Source: Candidatus Aenigmatarchaeota archaeon (GTDB lineage Archaea > Aenigmatarchaeota > Aenigmatarchaeia > GW2011-AR5). Taken from it: DNA of 12,906 nt. The stretch is from NCBI GenBank assembly GCA_016202845.1, contig JACQNW010000051.1:1-12906 (forward strand), in the 5' to 3' direction. How positions within the stretch are numbered: position 1 is the first letter of the stretch; each line of letters starts with the position of its first letter. The notes under the pieces were generated by a model. The model was not told where the DNA came from. It saw only the letters and a program-made list of their open reading frames with translations, and did not search any database. Below are positions 5,996 to 11,947 of the stretch, piece by piece. Made by a program: the position numbers and the translations under genes.

Positions 5996-6490
5996 CTCCT
6001 TCTCCAAGCACCACAGAACCTTTCCATATTTTTTGAACTCATCATACTCGTCCTTCTCAGGAACCCTTTGAAAGCCATTCCACATATAAAACTCGGGTGC
6101 CCTTTTGCCATGCTTGTTTGCAAAAGTAAAATATTTTTTGCAACCTTTTGACTTGAGAAACTTTTCAGCTCTTTGCAGAAGCTGCTTTCCTATGCCTTTA
6201 CCAATGTAATCTATTTCTAAGTAGAATCTATAAAGCTCTCCCTTTTTTGTGCCTTTCATTCCAGCATGAATAAAGCCTATTGATTTTTTGTTAATTTCAG
6301 CGACAACGAAGCAGTCTTTTCCAGCTTTTACATTTTCAAAAGATTTTTCCAGGCTTTTATCAGAATAGTATTTGCTAACAAGTTTGGTCAGTTCTGCCGC
6401 CGGCAAATAATCATACGACCAGATCCAACTCTCAGTTGCGATCTCTCTTATTCTTGGAAAATCCTTTTTTCTTAGGGTTCGAAAGTGCAT
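5990..6490 (-). CDS. GNAT-family N-acetyltransferase
   Basis: 166 residues from ATG 6490. The fold begins at once (MHFRTLRKKDFPRIREIATE). The acetyl-CoA loop is IGKGIG at 96-101, after the strand ELYRFYLEID and followed by the helix KQLLQRAEKFLKSKG; the ending FYMWNGFQRV is the usual GNAT C-terminal motif. It transfers an acetyl group from acetyl-CoA to an amine, substrate unknown. ATG 6535 in the same frame would add 15 non-conserved residues and is the alternative start. Either way the gene overlaps the end of the upstream membrane-protein ORF (6432) by at least 59 bp. The stop is TAG, which shows TAG works as a stop in this genome. Confidence 0.85.
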   Translation of the reverse strand: MHFRTLRKKDFPRIREIATESWIWSYDYLPAAELTKLVSKYYSDKSLEKSFENVKAGKDCFVVAEINKKSIGFIHAGMKGTKKGELYRFYLEIDYIGKGIGKQLLQRAEKFLKSKGCKKYFTFANKHGKRAPEFYMWNGFQRVPEKDEYDEFKKYGKVLWCLEKEL

Positions 6491-6764
6491 AGACGCCTTT
6501 GGCGTTGCGTCCCCTTTTAGATTTTGATTTTTCATTATGATCTGCAGAAAATTTTGCTTTCTGAGACCTCGAAGAAGCTTTGCTTCGTTCGTGGTAAGCA
6601 AAATGCTTAACCGCATTAGGCTTTACTACAAGCGCAATGCCCAGCAGCAAAGCAATATATCCGACGTAATTTGGCGCGTTTATGAGTAAGAGATAAATTG
6701 CAAATATGATAACAAGCACCCCAACAACATGGTTGTTTATTTTTCTTTTTGAATCTCCAGCCAT
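6432..6764 (-). CDS. Small two-helix membrane protein with basic tail
   Basis: 110 residues. Two hydrophobic helices lie at about 13-30 (VVGVLVIIFAIYLLLI) and 33-47 (VGYIALLLGIALVV), followed by a ~60-residue tail rich in Lys, Arg and Ser, which is probably cytoplasmic and disordered. ATG 6764 overlaps the stop of the carbonic-anhydrase-like remnant (TAATG), so it may be translationally coupled to it. The tail overlaps the start of the GNAT gene in another frame and crosses a GACGCC-type palindrome that encodes NAKGV. If the GNAT start were the natural end point, part of this tail could be an extension by mutation. Family not recognised. Confidence 0.6.
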   Translation of the reverse strand: MAGDSKRKINNHVVGVLVIIFAIYLLLINAPNYVGYIALLLGIALVVKPNAVKHFAYHERSKASSRSQKAKFSADHNEKSKSKRGRNAKGVYALSNPKKKGFSKNKRDRN

Positions 6765-7068
6765 TATCTTCCTTCTTTTGCGAGATTTATATACATCTTG
6801 GCATTATCTCTCAGCTTTGAAATTTCTTCTTCTGTCAATGCTCTAATGATCTTGCCCGGAACTCCAAGAACCAGGGATCTTTCAGGAATAACTTTATTTT
6901 CAGTCACTATAGCGCCTGCACCAATCATGCAATCTTTTCCGATAACTGCACCATTCAATTATCCGCTCTCAACACAGCACAGGGCCAAATGCTTGAACCT
7001 TCTCCAATTTCCACATCGCCTTCAATGACTGCATTTTTATGGATGAATGCTGTAGGATGTATTTGCAT
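6764..7068 (-). pseudogene. Gamma-carbonic-anhydrase-like protein, internal deletion
   Basis: ATG 7068 opens MQIHPTAFIHKNAVIEGDVE + IGEGSSIWPCAVLRADN, the typical start of gamma-class carbonic anhydrase/left-handed beta-helix proteins (SIWPxAVLRxD), then stops at TGA 6957-6955. In another frame, starting at the same place, NGAVIGKDCMIGAGAIVTEN, KVIPERSLVLGVPGK and IIRALTEEEISKL give the typical end of the same family. About 70 residues between them are missing, including the hexapeptide turns that carry the three zinc-binding histidines. The gene is broken by a frame-changing internal deletion and cannot be an active carbonic anhydrase. A GAATAAAAAG box about 24 nt upstream of the ATG suggests a leaderless transcript. 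Confidence 0.8.
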
Positions 7069-7098
7069 TATTTCAGTTAGCACTTATCTTTTTATTCA

Positions 7099-8949
7099 TT
7101 AGAAAAGAGACCCGAAGAAATTAGCTATAGCTGAAAAGAAATCAATAATGAACTGGAAAGGATTCTTGCTTTCTGCAGCAGGATCATAAATCTGGATGAT
7201 TCTTGATGTTGTAGCAATTGAATTTCCTATGGCTGAGGCGGCTATCTGCTTCTGGCCTGATGCAGAAGCTGTTATATTATAGAAAACAGCCTTCTGCTCA
7301 TTTTGACCCAATGAAATGAATTTTTCATAAGTTTGGCCTTCAAAATCCAGCTTTACTGTCAGGCTTTTTGCATCCAAAAGGTTCTTTACGTTCACCGAAA
7401 TTATCATTGGCGCATTTACAGTTGCATTTTTTGGCGCATCAATCGATATTTCAAATTCCTTTTTTTCCACAACAGAAATTGTTTTTGTTGCCAGGGTATT
7501 GCCGGCCCACAATGAGAAGTTATAATTTCCCGGCTTGTTTATGGCCAAGTCCCATTCTGGAAAGTCATGCGTGCCAAGCGCTGGGGAATAGAATATGAAG
7601 TTTGAATTTTCTGATGACCTAATTGTAAAGCGCTCATTCACTCCAACAATATCCGGGCCTGATATGAAAATATTTTTCTGCTGTTCGTGCCCTTCCACAC
7701 CTATTTGAACTGTTCTTTCTGAACCTAACTGGTCATATATTGTTATAGGACAGTTGTACGGCTGGTTTTGCTTTGATGATTCCTGCAAAAACCAGACCAC
7801 TTCTGAAGAACGCGATGAGTCTTCTTTGCATGAAAAAATTATCTGTTCCGGGTCTGAAATTCTAAATACAGGGTTCTTGCTTGCATCAACGCATGCAGAC
7901 ACTTTTACATTGCTTATAAGGCACGAATCGGAAAATACTGCGGCTTTTACATAGGCTGCACCATCAAATGGCACTACATCAGAGTTTTGAATATTGAACG
8001 TCGTGACATCTGTTTGCTTGAAGTCAATTATGTTTATTGTGTCTGAATACAAATCGCCTGTTGCAGATCCTGCATATTCTGAATTCAGAGCACCGCGCTT
8101 CCATTTTACTGTTCCTGTTCCAAAGTATGTTAGTACATCCTCTTGTGCGTCGTCAGGCAAGCTTGCTGTCTTGATGTGCGTGGCATCCAAATATCCTCCC
8201 TCCAGCCATGTCGGATCAAATGAGACCCAGCTGCCATCTGATCCAAGGACTTCCACCCATGTGTGGCCTATTAGCCGATCATCAACCACGCTGTAAGCAT
8301 AGCCTGTTACATATCTAGTTGGCATGCCAGCTGCCCGCAGCATTGCGGTAAGCAGATTGGCGTGCTCTACGCAAACGCCTCTTTTGTTCTCAAAAACCCA
8401 ATCACTGCTTTTCCTTTGTCCAACCATTGAAATGTCATATTCGAGCAGCTTGTAGACATCTGTCGTCATGTCGGCTACTCGTTGCCATGACTTGTCGTAC
8501 GGGAAAGCAAATTTTCTTATTTCGTCATTTATTACAATCGATTTTGTTGGCTGCAAAAATGATGGATCAGGATTTGTTCCCACGGAAATTGTTGGCATAA
8601 ATTTTTTAGCAGTATTTTTTACAGTTGTTGTTATTCTATAGTTTACTGTGCCAGACGGCTTATTCCACTTTATCAGGACCTTTTTGTTTCCATACTGGTC
8701 ATAAATATATTCGTGCGCTGAATCACCGTCAGCATCAATCCCCTGAAAGGTTACGCCTTCCTGAGGGATGAACAAAGTCAAATTCGCCCTTTCGACAGCT
8801 CCTGTTATCTCCAACGATCCCTGTTGAATAATATTGACCGTTATTTCTGAAACAGTTTTTGGGTTAACTTCTCCTTGGGCTTGTATTCTTGCCTGAGCTA
8901 AAGGGATCAGGAATGAAACAATAATTACAGCCACAATCAATTTTCTCAT
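7099..8949 (-). CDS. Secreted transglutaminase-like domain protein
   Basis: 616 residues from ATG 8949; the longer frame adds 12 residues before an evident signal peptide (MRKLIVAVIIVSFLIPLAQA), and an AT-rich box A about 26 nt upstream fits this start. The N-terminal region (~25-130) is beta-rich. The transglutaminase-like domain follows, with the catalytic triad Cys193 (KRGVCVEHANLL), His229 (IGHTWVEV) and Asp245 (FDPTW). Beyond about 270 come several beta-sandwich-like regions (~430-590) of the kind found in surface proteins. It ends with a hydrophobic/amphipathic segment (FQFIIDFFSAIANFFGSLF) that may touch the membrane. Such domains act as cysteine proteases or acyl transferases on extracellular protein or peptide; the true reaction is unknown. 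It is the largest gene here. Confidence 0.85.
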   Translation of the reverse strand: MRKLIVAVIIVSFLIPLAQARIQAQGEVNPKTVSEITVNIIQQGSLEITGAVERANLTLFIPQEGVTFQGIDADGDSAHEYIYDQYGNKKVLIKWNKPSGTVNYRITTTVKNTAKKFMPTISVGTNPDPSFLQPTKSIVINDEIRKFAFPYDKSWQRVADMTTDVYKLLEYDISMVGQRKSSDWVFENKRGVCVEHANLLTAMLRAAGMPTRYVTGYAYSVVDDRLIGHTWVEVLGSDGSWVSFDPTWLEGGYLDATHIKTASLPDDAQEDVLTYFGTGTVKWKRGALNSEYAGSATGDLYSDTINIIDFKQTDVTTFNIQNSDVVPFDGAAYVKAAVFSDSCLISNVKVSACVDASKNPVFRISDPEQIIFSCKEDSSRSSEVVWFLQESSKQNQPYNCPITIYDQLGSERTVQIGVEGHEQQKNIFISGPDIVGVNERFTIRSSENSNFIFYSPALGTHDFPEWDLAINKPGNYNFSLWAGNTLATKTISVVEKKEFEISIDAPKNATVNAPMIISVNVKNLLDAKSLTVKLDFEGQTYEKFISLGQNEQKAVFYNITASASGQKQIAASAIGNSIATTSRIIQIYDPAAESKNPFQFIIDFFSAIANFFGSLF

Positions 8950-8966
8950 AATTATTATACTCTTGG

Positions 8967-8979
8967 TATAAAAATAAAG
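8967..8979 (-). promoter_or_regulatory. Box A for the transglutaminase-like gene
   Basis: The minus strand reads CTTTATTTTTATA, with the CTTTATTT part centred about 26 nt before ATG 8949. This fits a leaderless transcript. It is divergent from the RfcS promoter about 20 bp away. Confidence 0.5.
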
Positions 8980-8994
8980 CTGCAATGAACTCTG

Positions 8995-9002
8995 CTATAA
9001 AA
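8995..9002 (+). promoter_or_regulatory. Box A for rfcS
   Basis: CTATAAAA is centred about 21 nt before ATG 9019 and about 26 nt before the in-frame ATG 9025. The spacing favours 9025 as the first codon of a leaderless transcript. Confidence 0.5.
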
Positions 9003-9018
9003 AGTTTAGGCTAGTAGT

Positions 9019-10071
9019 ATGTCCATGGATCCTGAACCTGATGTTAATTCTGCTTTCCAAAAAGGAACACAAATGACAAAACAGACTGACGCCAAAGGCG
9101 TCGATTCATCGGCATTTCAATCAATCTGGACTGAAAAATACAGGCCCAGGAAATTGAGTGAAATAGTGGGCCAGAAGAATATTATAGAGAAATTGTCAGC
9201 TTTTGTGGAAAAAAAATCACTTCCACACTGCTTGTTTGCAGGCTCTGCAGGTGTCGGCAAAACAACAGCTGCTCTATGTTTAGCAAATGAATTTTTTGAA
9301 AACCAGTGGCATTCAAACTTCTTAGAGCTGAACAGCTCTGATGAAAGAGGGATCGACACCATACGAGTCAAGGTAAAGAATTTTGCACGGACCATGCCGA
9401 TAAGCGGACTTTTCAAGATAGTTTACCTTGACGAAGCTGACTCTCTTACAAAAGATGCGCAGCATGCTTTACGAAGAACAATGGAAAGCTATGCGCATAT
9501 TTGCAGATTTATCCTTGCTGCCAATTATTCTGGCAAGATAATACCTCCAATACAAAGCAGATGCGCTGTGTTTCGCTTCGCAGCATTGAAAAAAGATGAA
9601 TTAATGAATGCTATAAAGGGCGTTGCTCAGAGAGAAAATGTAAAAATTGATGACAAGGCACTGGAAGCAATATTCATAATGTCAGAGGGGGACATGAGAA
9701 AATCCATCAATATACTTCAGATGGCTGCAGCATCTTCCGGCAGCAAGCTGATAGATGAGAAACTGATTTACGAGGCAATCAATGCGGCCGACCCAGGTGC
9801 AATCAGGCAAATGCTTGAAAATGCTGTGTCGGGAGACTTCAAATCCGCCCGTGCAACTTTAATGGACCTCCTGTTTCAGAAGGGTCTTGCCGGAGAAGAT
9901 ATTATCAGAGAAATACACAGGCAAATTTTTTCCATGCAGATAGACGACAGGAAAAAATTAGAGCTGATAGAAAAAACAGGTGAATACGAGTTCAGGATTA
10001 CAGAAGGCTCTAATCCATTAATACAAATAGAAGCTTTGCTTGCGCAGGCGACTTTAATAGGGAAGAAATGA
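9019..10071 (+). CDS. rfcS: Replication factor C small subunit (clamp loader)
   Basis: 350 residues in the longest frame. The conserved protein begins at IWTEKYRPRKLSEIVGQ (36-52, RFC box II). Walker A GSAGVGKTT is at 75-83, Walker B VYLDEAD at 135-141, LRRTME at 151-156, sensor-1 region AANYSGKIIPPIQ at 168-179 and the SRC motif (trans-acting arginine) at 180-182, all as in archaeal RfcS. The helical C-terminal collar domain follows. With the large subunit it forms the ATP-driven loader of the PCNA sliding clamp. Unusual: about 35 residues precede the box II region, where a few are normal, and they include the sequence DAKGV encoded by a perfect GACGCC-AAA-GGCGTC palindrome and two similar SAFQ segments. 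ATG 9025 or 9073 could be the actual start. Confidence 0.95.
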   Translation: MSMDPEPDVNSAFQKGTQMTKQTDAKGVDSSAFQSIWTEKYRPRKLSEIVGQKNIIEKLSAFVEKKSLPHCLFAGSAGVGKTTAALCLANEFFENQWHSNFLELNSSDERGIDTIRVKVKNFARTMPISGLFKIVYLDEADSLTKDAQHALRRTMESYAHICRFILAANYSGKIIPPIQSRCAVFRFAALKKDELMNAIKGVAQRENVKIDDKALEAIFIMSEGDMRKSINILQMAAASSGSKLIDEKLIYEAINAADPGAIRQMLENAVSGDFKSARATLMDLLFQKGLAGEDIIREIHRQIFSMQIDDRKKLELIEKTGEYEFRITEGSNPLIQIEALLAQATLIGKK

Positions 10072-10141
10072 GCCCTTTCTTTTGCGACTTAAAAACCTTG
10101 TCTGCAAAGACACCCCTCGGGGAAAGAAAAGTATATTACAT
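10072..10141. other. Short convergent intergenic region
   Basis: Lies between the ends of rfcS and the second GNAT gene. It holds a small CCCC-TC-GGGG inverted repeat (about 10111-10120) and T/A-rich flanks, a possible weak transcript end. No gene seen. Confidence 0.3.
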
Positions 10142-10621
10142 TTACATTTTTTTAAGAGCTTCTTTTATATTTCCACCAATAATGGTCCATTCTTTATGTT
10201 CTTTGAATCCTAATCTTGTATACCAGCTAAGCGGAAATTTGGTCTTTTTGAATGTTGTTGCTTCCCATTCATTGGCATTGTATTTTGACAGTGATTTTTC
10301 AAGCACTTTTTTTAATAACAAAGTTCCAATACCTTTTTTTTGATAATCAGGATCAACAACAAGCTCGCCATCTACAAGGTGATTCCCGTCCCACCATGGC
10401 TTTATGCCTGCGACAAATGCGCCTACAACTTTTTTGTCAAGTTCTGCAACAAAGGCCAAATCAGGCTGGCGTTTATGCCAGTAGCTTAAAAGAGCGTACG
10501 ACCTTTCATCATTCCAGTGCTCCCATTTGTTATATATAGAGTAAGCTCTCGTGTAGGCTTTCGCAAGCTCTTTGAGATCTTTCTTTTTCATGAGACGGAT
10601 AATGACTTGATGTTTCTTCAT
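10142..10621 (-). CDS. GNAT-family N-acetyltransferase
   Basis: 159 residues. VIIRLMKKKDLKELAKAY is the usual first strand and helix; GELVVDPDYQKKGIGTLLLK (85-104) contains the acetyl-CoA loop QKKGIG, and PLSWYTRLGFKEH is the C-terminal motif B. The substrate is unknown; an Arg/Trp-rich middle (KWEHWNDERSYALLSYWHKR) is likely the acceptor side. ATG 10621 lies about 24 nt from a TTTTTATC box on the minus strand, consistent with a leaderless start. That promoter begins right beside a 12-bp copy of the tRNA-Met 3' end (10650-10661). Confidence 0.87.
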   Translation of the reverse strand: MKKHQVIIRLMKKKDLKELAKAYTRAYSIYNKWEHWNDERSYALLSYWHKRQPDLAFVAELDKKVVGAFVAGIKPWWDGNHLVDGELVVDPDYQKKGIGTLLLKKVLEKSLSKYNANEWEATTFKKTKFPLSWYTRLGFKEHKEWTIIGGNIKEALKKM

Positions 10622-10649
10622 AAGAATTATTTCTTTTCATAAGATAAAA

Positions 10650-10661
10650 ATGCCGAGGATG
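10650..10661. repeat. 12-bp copy of the tRNA-Met 3' end (possible att half)
   Basis: ATGCCGAGGATG occurs here and, in the same orientation, at 11588-11599, where it covers the last 11 bases of the tRNA-Met gene plus one flanking base. The two copies enclose hicA, hicB and the 95-aa gene. Homology does not extend further on either side. Confidence 0.5.
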
Positions 10662-10710
10662 CACACAAAACCAGATGACAAGTTACGGCATTCGGATAGA
10701 AAAAGTAAAA

Positions 10711-10935
10711 TCACAGCTGTTGATAAGCTGATAAAAATTCTTCCCTTGATACTCCACAATCTTCCAAAATGCCTTGCAGTGTTCCAATATCGAGTTCTTT
10801 ATGAAGAGGAACAGTGGCAAAATTCTTGTCGTTTGTTATGGTTACATGGTCGCCTTTTTGCCTTATGGGACGAAAGCCAAATTTTTTGTAAAGAATTTTT
10901 ATCAATTCTTTACCTGAGATCACAGGCAGTCTCAT
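10711..10935 (-). CDS. hicA: HicA-type mRNA interferase toxin
   Basis: 74 residues from ATG 10935, typical of HicA. RLPVISGKELIKILYKKFGF is the standard N-terminal helix, and KGDHVTI holds the catalytic His30 in the usual G-[SD]-H position. HKELDIGTLQGILEDCGVSR is the family's C-terminal signature (H-x-x-EL-x-x-GTLxxILxxxG). HicA has a double-stranded RNA-binding fold and cleaves mRNA; HicB blocks it. The antitoxin gene lies upstream, 13 bp away, which is the reverse of the classic hicA-first order but common. A frame extension to 10944 adds three residues and is less likely. It appears intact. Confidence 0.9.
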   Translation of the reverse strand: MRLPVISGKELIKILYKKFGFRPIRQKGDHVTITNDKNFATVPLHKELDIGTLQGILEDCGVSREEFLSAYQQL

Positions 10936-10948
10936 AAAAATCAATCTG

Positions 10949-11152
10949 TTACGCTATTATTTTGCCCTTCTCTATGTGAACCTTTCCATGCTCAATCATG
11001 TAATCTACCATGGCTTCTAAGTGCAGTTCTACTGCTTCTTTTAGGTTTTTCCTTGCTTTGTCTTCTGTTTTTCCTTGTGTAGTCACACCTAGCTCTTTGC
11101 ACCTTGCGACATAGTATTTTTCCCCTTTCTTGATTTCTGCTGTAAGCTGCAT
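10949..11152 (-). CDS. hicB: HicB-family antitoxin (short form)
   Basis: 67 residues from ATG 11152. QLTAEIKKGEKYYVARCKEL is the beta-rich HicB core, and GVTTQGKTEDKARKNLKEAV the following helix (typical G-x-TxxEAxxNLxEAV). It would bind and neutralise HicA. It lacks the C-terminal helix-turn-helix or ribbon-helix-helix of long HicB proteins, so whether it represses its own promoter is open. GGGTGAA about 5 nt before ATG 11152 is a good Shine-Dalgarno and supports this start over the longer frame to 11224. With CTATAAAT at 11188-11195 the transcript would have a leader of about 13 nt. Confidence 0.88.
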   Translation of the reverse strand: MQLTAEIKKGEKYYVARCKELGVTTQGKTEDKARKNLKEAVELHLEAMVDYMIEHGKVHIEKGKIIA

Positions 11153-11187
11153 AAAGTTCACCCTTATGATAACATTAAGTAGAATAG

Positions 11188-11195
11188 ATTTATAG
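11188..11195 (-). promoter_or_regulatory. Box A of the hicBA operon
   Basis: CTATAAAT on the minus strand predicts transcription from about 11165, leaving a 13-nt leader with a GGTGA Shine-Dalgarno before hicB. The left arm of a 15-bp inverted repeat lies 5 bp upstream of it. Confidence 0.55.
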
Positions 11196-11199
11196 TCGT

Positions 11200-11271
11200 T
11201 TGCGCAGCTTATACCATACCGCACAAACTCCTTATAGATAATTGCGCTTATATGAAGTATAAGCTGCGCAA
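11200..11271. repeat. 15-bp inverted repeat upstream of the hicBA promoter
   Basis: TTGCGCAGCTTATAC (11200-11214) and GTATAAGCTGCGCAA (11257-11271) are perfect inverted copies 42 bp apart; a third partial copy, ATTGCGCTTATA, lies at 11241-11252 and can pair locally with the right arm. The right arm ends exactly at the stop codon of the 95-aa gene. It could be an operator for the toxin-antitoxin promoter or a terminator-like structure for the upstream gene; there is no T-tract. Confidence 0.65.
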
Positions 11272-11559
11272 TTAGCTATAAGCCTGAGCATTTGTTAATT
11301 GACCTGACAATTCATCCTTTGTCAGAAACATTTGCACATCTGTCAATGTATCAGCGCAAAAGAATGCGTACATGCCGCTTTGCGCTACCCTCCCTAAAAA
11401 TAATTCTGGAGTTCCACCATGCCTGAATCCTTGGCTTTCCAGATATTTTGCATAATCCAGCGCGTGTATTGCCATTTGTTCGTCTGTCCATTCAGTTTCT
11501 TTGTATCTGGCAGTTCCTATTATTCCACTGTCGTTATAAACAACATCCAATGCTTTCAT
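11272..11559 (-). CDS. Unknown 95-aa protein next to hicBA
   Basis: ATG 11559, TAA 11274-11272. The sequence reads like a small globular protein: MKALDVVYNDSGIIGTARYK, TEWTDEQMAIHALDYAKYLE, SQGFRHGGTPELFLGRVAQS, DVQMFLTKDELSGQ. There is no cysteine cluster, signal peptide or membrane segment, and I recognise no family. TATAAAAA at 11581-11588 is about 25 nt from the ATG, so the transcript is probably leaderless, and this TATA box directly abuts the 3' end of the tRNA-Met gene. The gene lies inside the segment enclosed by the two copies of the tRNA 3' end and may have arrived with hicBA. Confidence 0.7.
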   Translation of the reverse strand: MKALDVVYNDSGIIGTARYKETEWTDEQMAIHALDYAKYLESQGFRHGGTPELFLGRVAQSGMYAFFCADTLTDVQMFLTKDELSGQLTNAQAYS

Positions 11560-11580
11560 ACTTTACTTTAAATTGCAAGT

Positions 11581-11588
11581 TTTTTATA
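11581..11588 (-). promoter_or_regulatory. Box A abutting the tRNA 3' end
   Basis: Minus-strand TATAAAAA begins at the base after the tRNA discriminator (11589) and is centred about 25 nt before ATG 11559 of the 95-aa gene. Confidence 0.55.
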
Positions 11589-11624
11589 TGCCGAGGATGG
11601 GTATCGAACCCACGGCCTCCTGAT

Positions 11625-11731
11625 ATCTCATTTCTTTGTCATAAATGAAGACTTAATTTTTCATCTCAAAACTCATAATCAGCTTATTTTTGGCTGATCC
11701 AAATCTTTCTTTTTGAAAGAAAGGGATGGAT
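11625..11731 (-). other. tRNA-Met intron 2, position 37/38
   Basis: Exon bases CTCA (32-35) pair with intron TGAG just before the 3' splice site. The two three-base bulges are TA^A and AT^A, cut after the second base in each, as the archaeal splicing endonuclease requires; the inner intron helix is weak, so the motif is a relaxed bulge-helix-loop. The 107-nt intron has hairpins CTTTCTT/AAGAAAG and ATCAGC/GCTGAT and contains CTGATTATGAGT, complementary to 12 bases of the spliced anticodon arm. Confidence 0.8.
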
Positions 11732-11751
11732 TATGAGTCAGGCGCTCTACC

Positions 11752-11838
11752 TTCTCCCAAATCCTTTTGTAACTAATATTTGCATTTCACCTGTTCTTTG
11801 GGAAATACAAACACCTTTCTTACAAGAAAGGGATTTGT
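11752..11838 (-). other. tRNA-Met intron 1, in the D-loop
   Basis: The intron ends pair with each other (CAAATCC near the 5' end, GGATTTG near the 3' end, 7 bp). Next to this, exon CTCA faces GGAG (three of four pairs) with bulges GT^A and AA^G, so cutting there joins CAGT to GGTAGAGC and leaves the standard D-loop AGTGGTA. The motif is imperfect, so boundaries may shift by a base. It contains a CCTTTCTT/AAGAAAGG hairpin. Confidence 0.7.
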
Positions 11839-11865
11839 ACTGAGCTACCTCGGCTTAAACCAAAG

Positions 11866-11883
11866 GACATACTTTAGTATGTC
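11866..11883. repeat. 18-bp palindrome in the tRNA leader
   Basis: GACATACT and AGTATGTC flank TT and can form a hairpin in the precursor between the predicted start (about 11888) and the tRNA 5' end at 11854. Confidence 0.5.
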
Positions 11884-11910
11884 GGTCTCTCCTAGAATTA
11901 TAGAATTAGC

Positions 11911-11918
11911 TATATAAA
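11911..11918 (-). promoter_or_regulatory. Box A of the tRNA-Met gene
   Basis: Minus-strand TTTATATA, matching the archaeal consensus, predicts transcription from about 11888 and a 34-nt 5' leader to be removed before the tRNA. Confidence 0.6.
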
Positions 11919-11947
11919 TTGCCAAGAATCAAAATTAAAATAAAAAA

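Larger units (their letters stand above)
11589..11854 (-). tRNA. Elongator tRNA-Met (CAU) with two introns
   Basis: On the minus strand the acceptor arms are GCCGAGG (11854-11848) and CCTCGGC plus discriminator A (11596-11589). D-stem GCTC/GAGC, anticodon stem CCTGA/TCAGG with loop CTCATAA (anticodon CAT, 11735-11733), variable loop AGGCC, and T-arm GTGGG-TTCGATA-CCCAT. The primary span is 266 nt. Removing 11838-11752 (87 nt) restores the normal D-loop AGTGGTA, and removing 11731-11625 (107 nt) restores the anticodon loop, giving a 72-nt tRNA. The body resembles archaeal elongator Met (ACTCATAATC in the anticodon arm) rather than initiator or Ile2. No CCA is encoded. TTTATATA at 11911-11918 is the likely box A, with a palindromic hairpin in the leader. 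Confidence 0.88.

Noticed and set aside
7099..8985. Longer start for the transglutaminase-like protein
   Set aside because: The extra 12 residues precede a clear signal peptide, and box A spacing fits ATG 8949.
11625..11838. C/D box small RNA inside the tRNA introns
   Set aside because: No convincing RUGAUGA and CUGA box pair is present in either intron.
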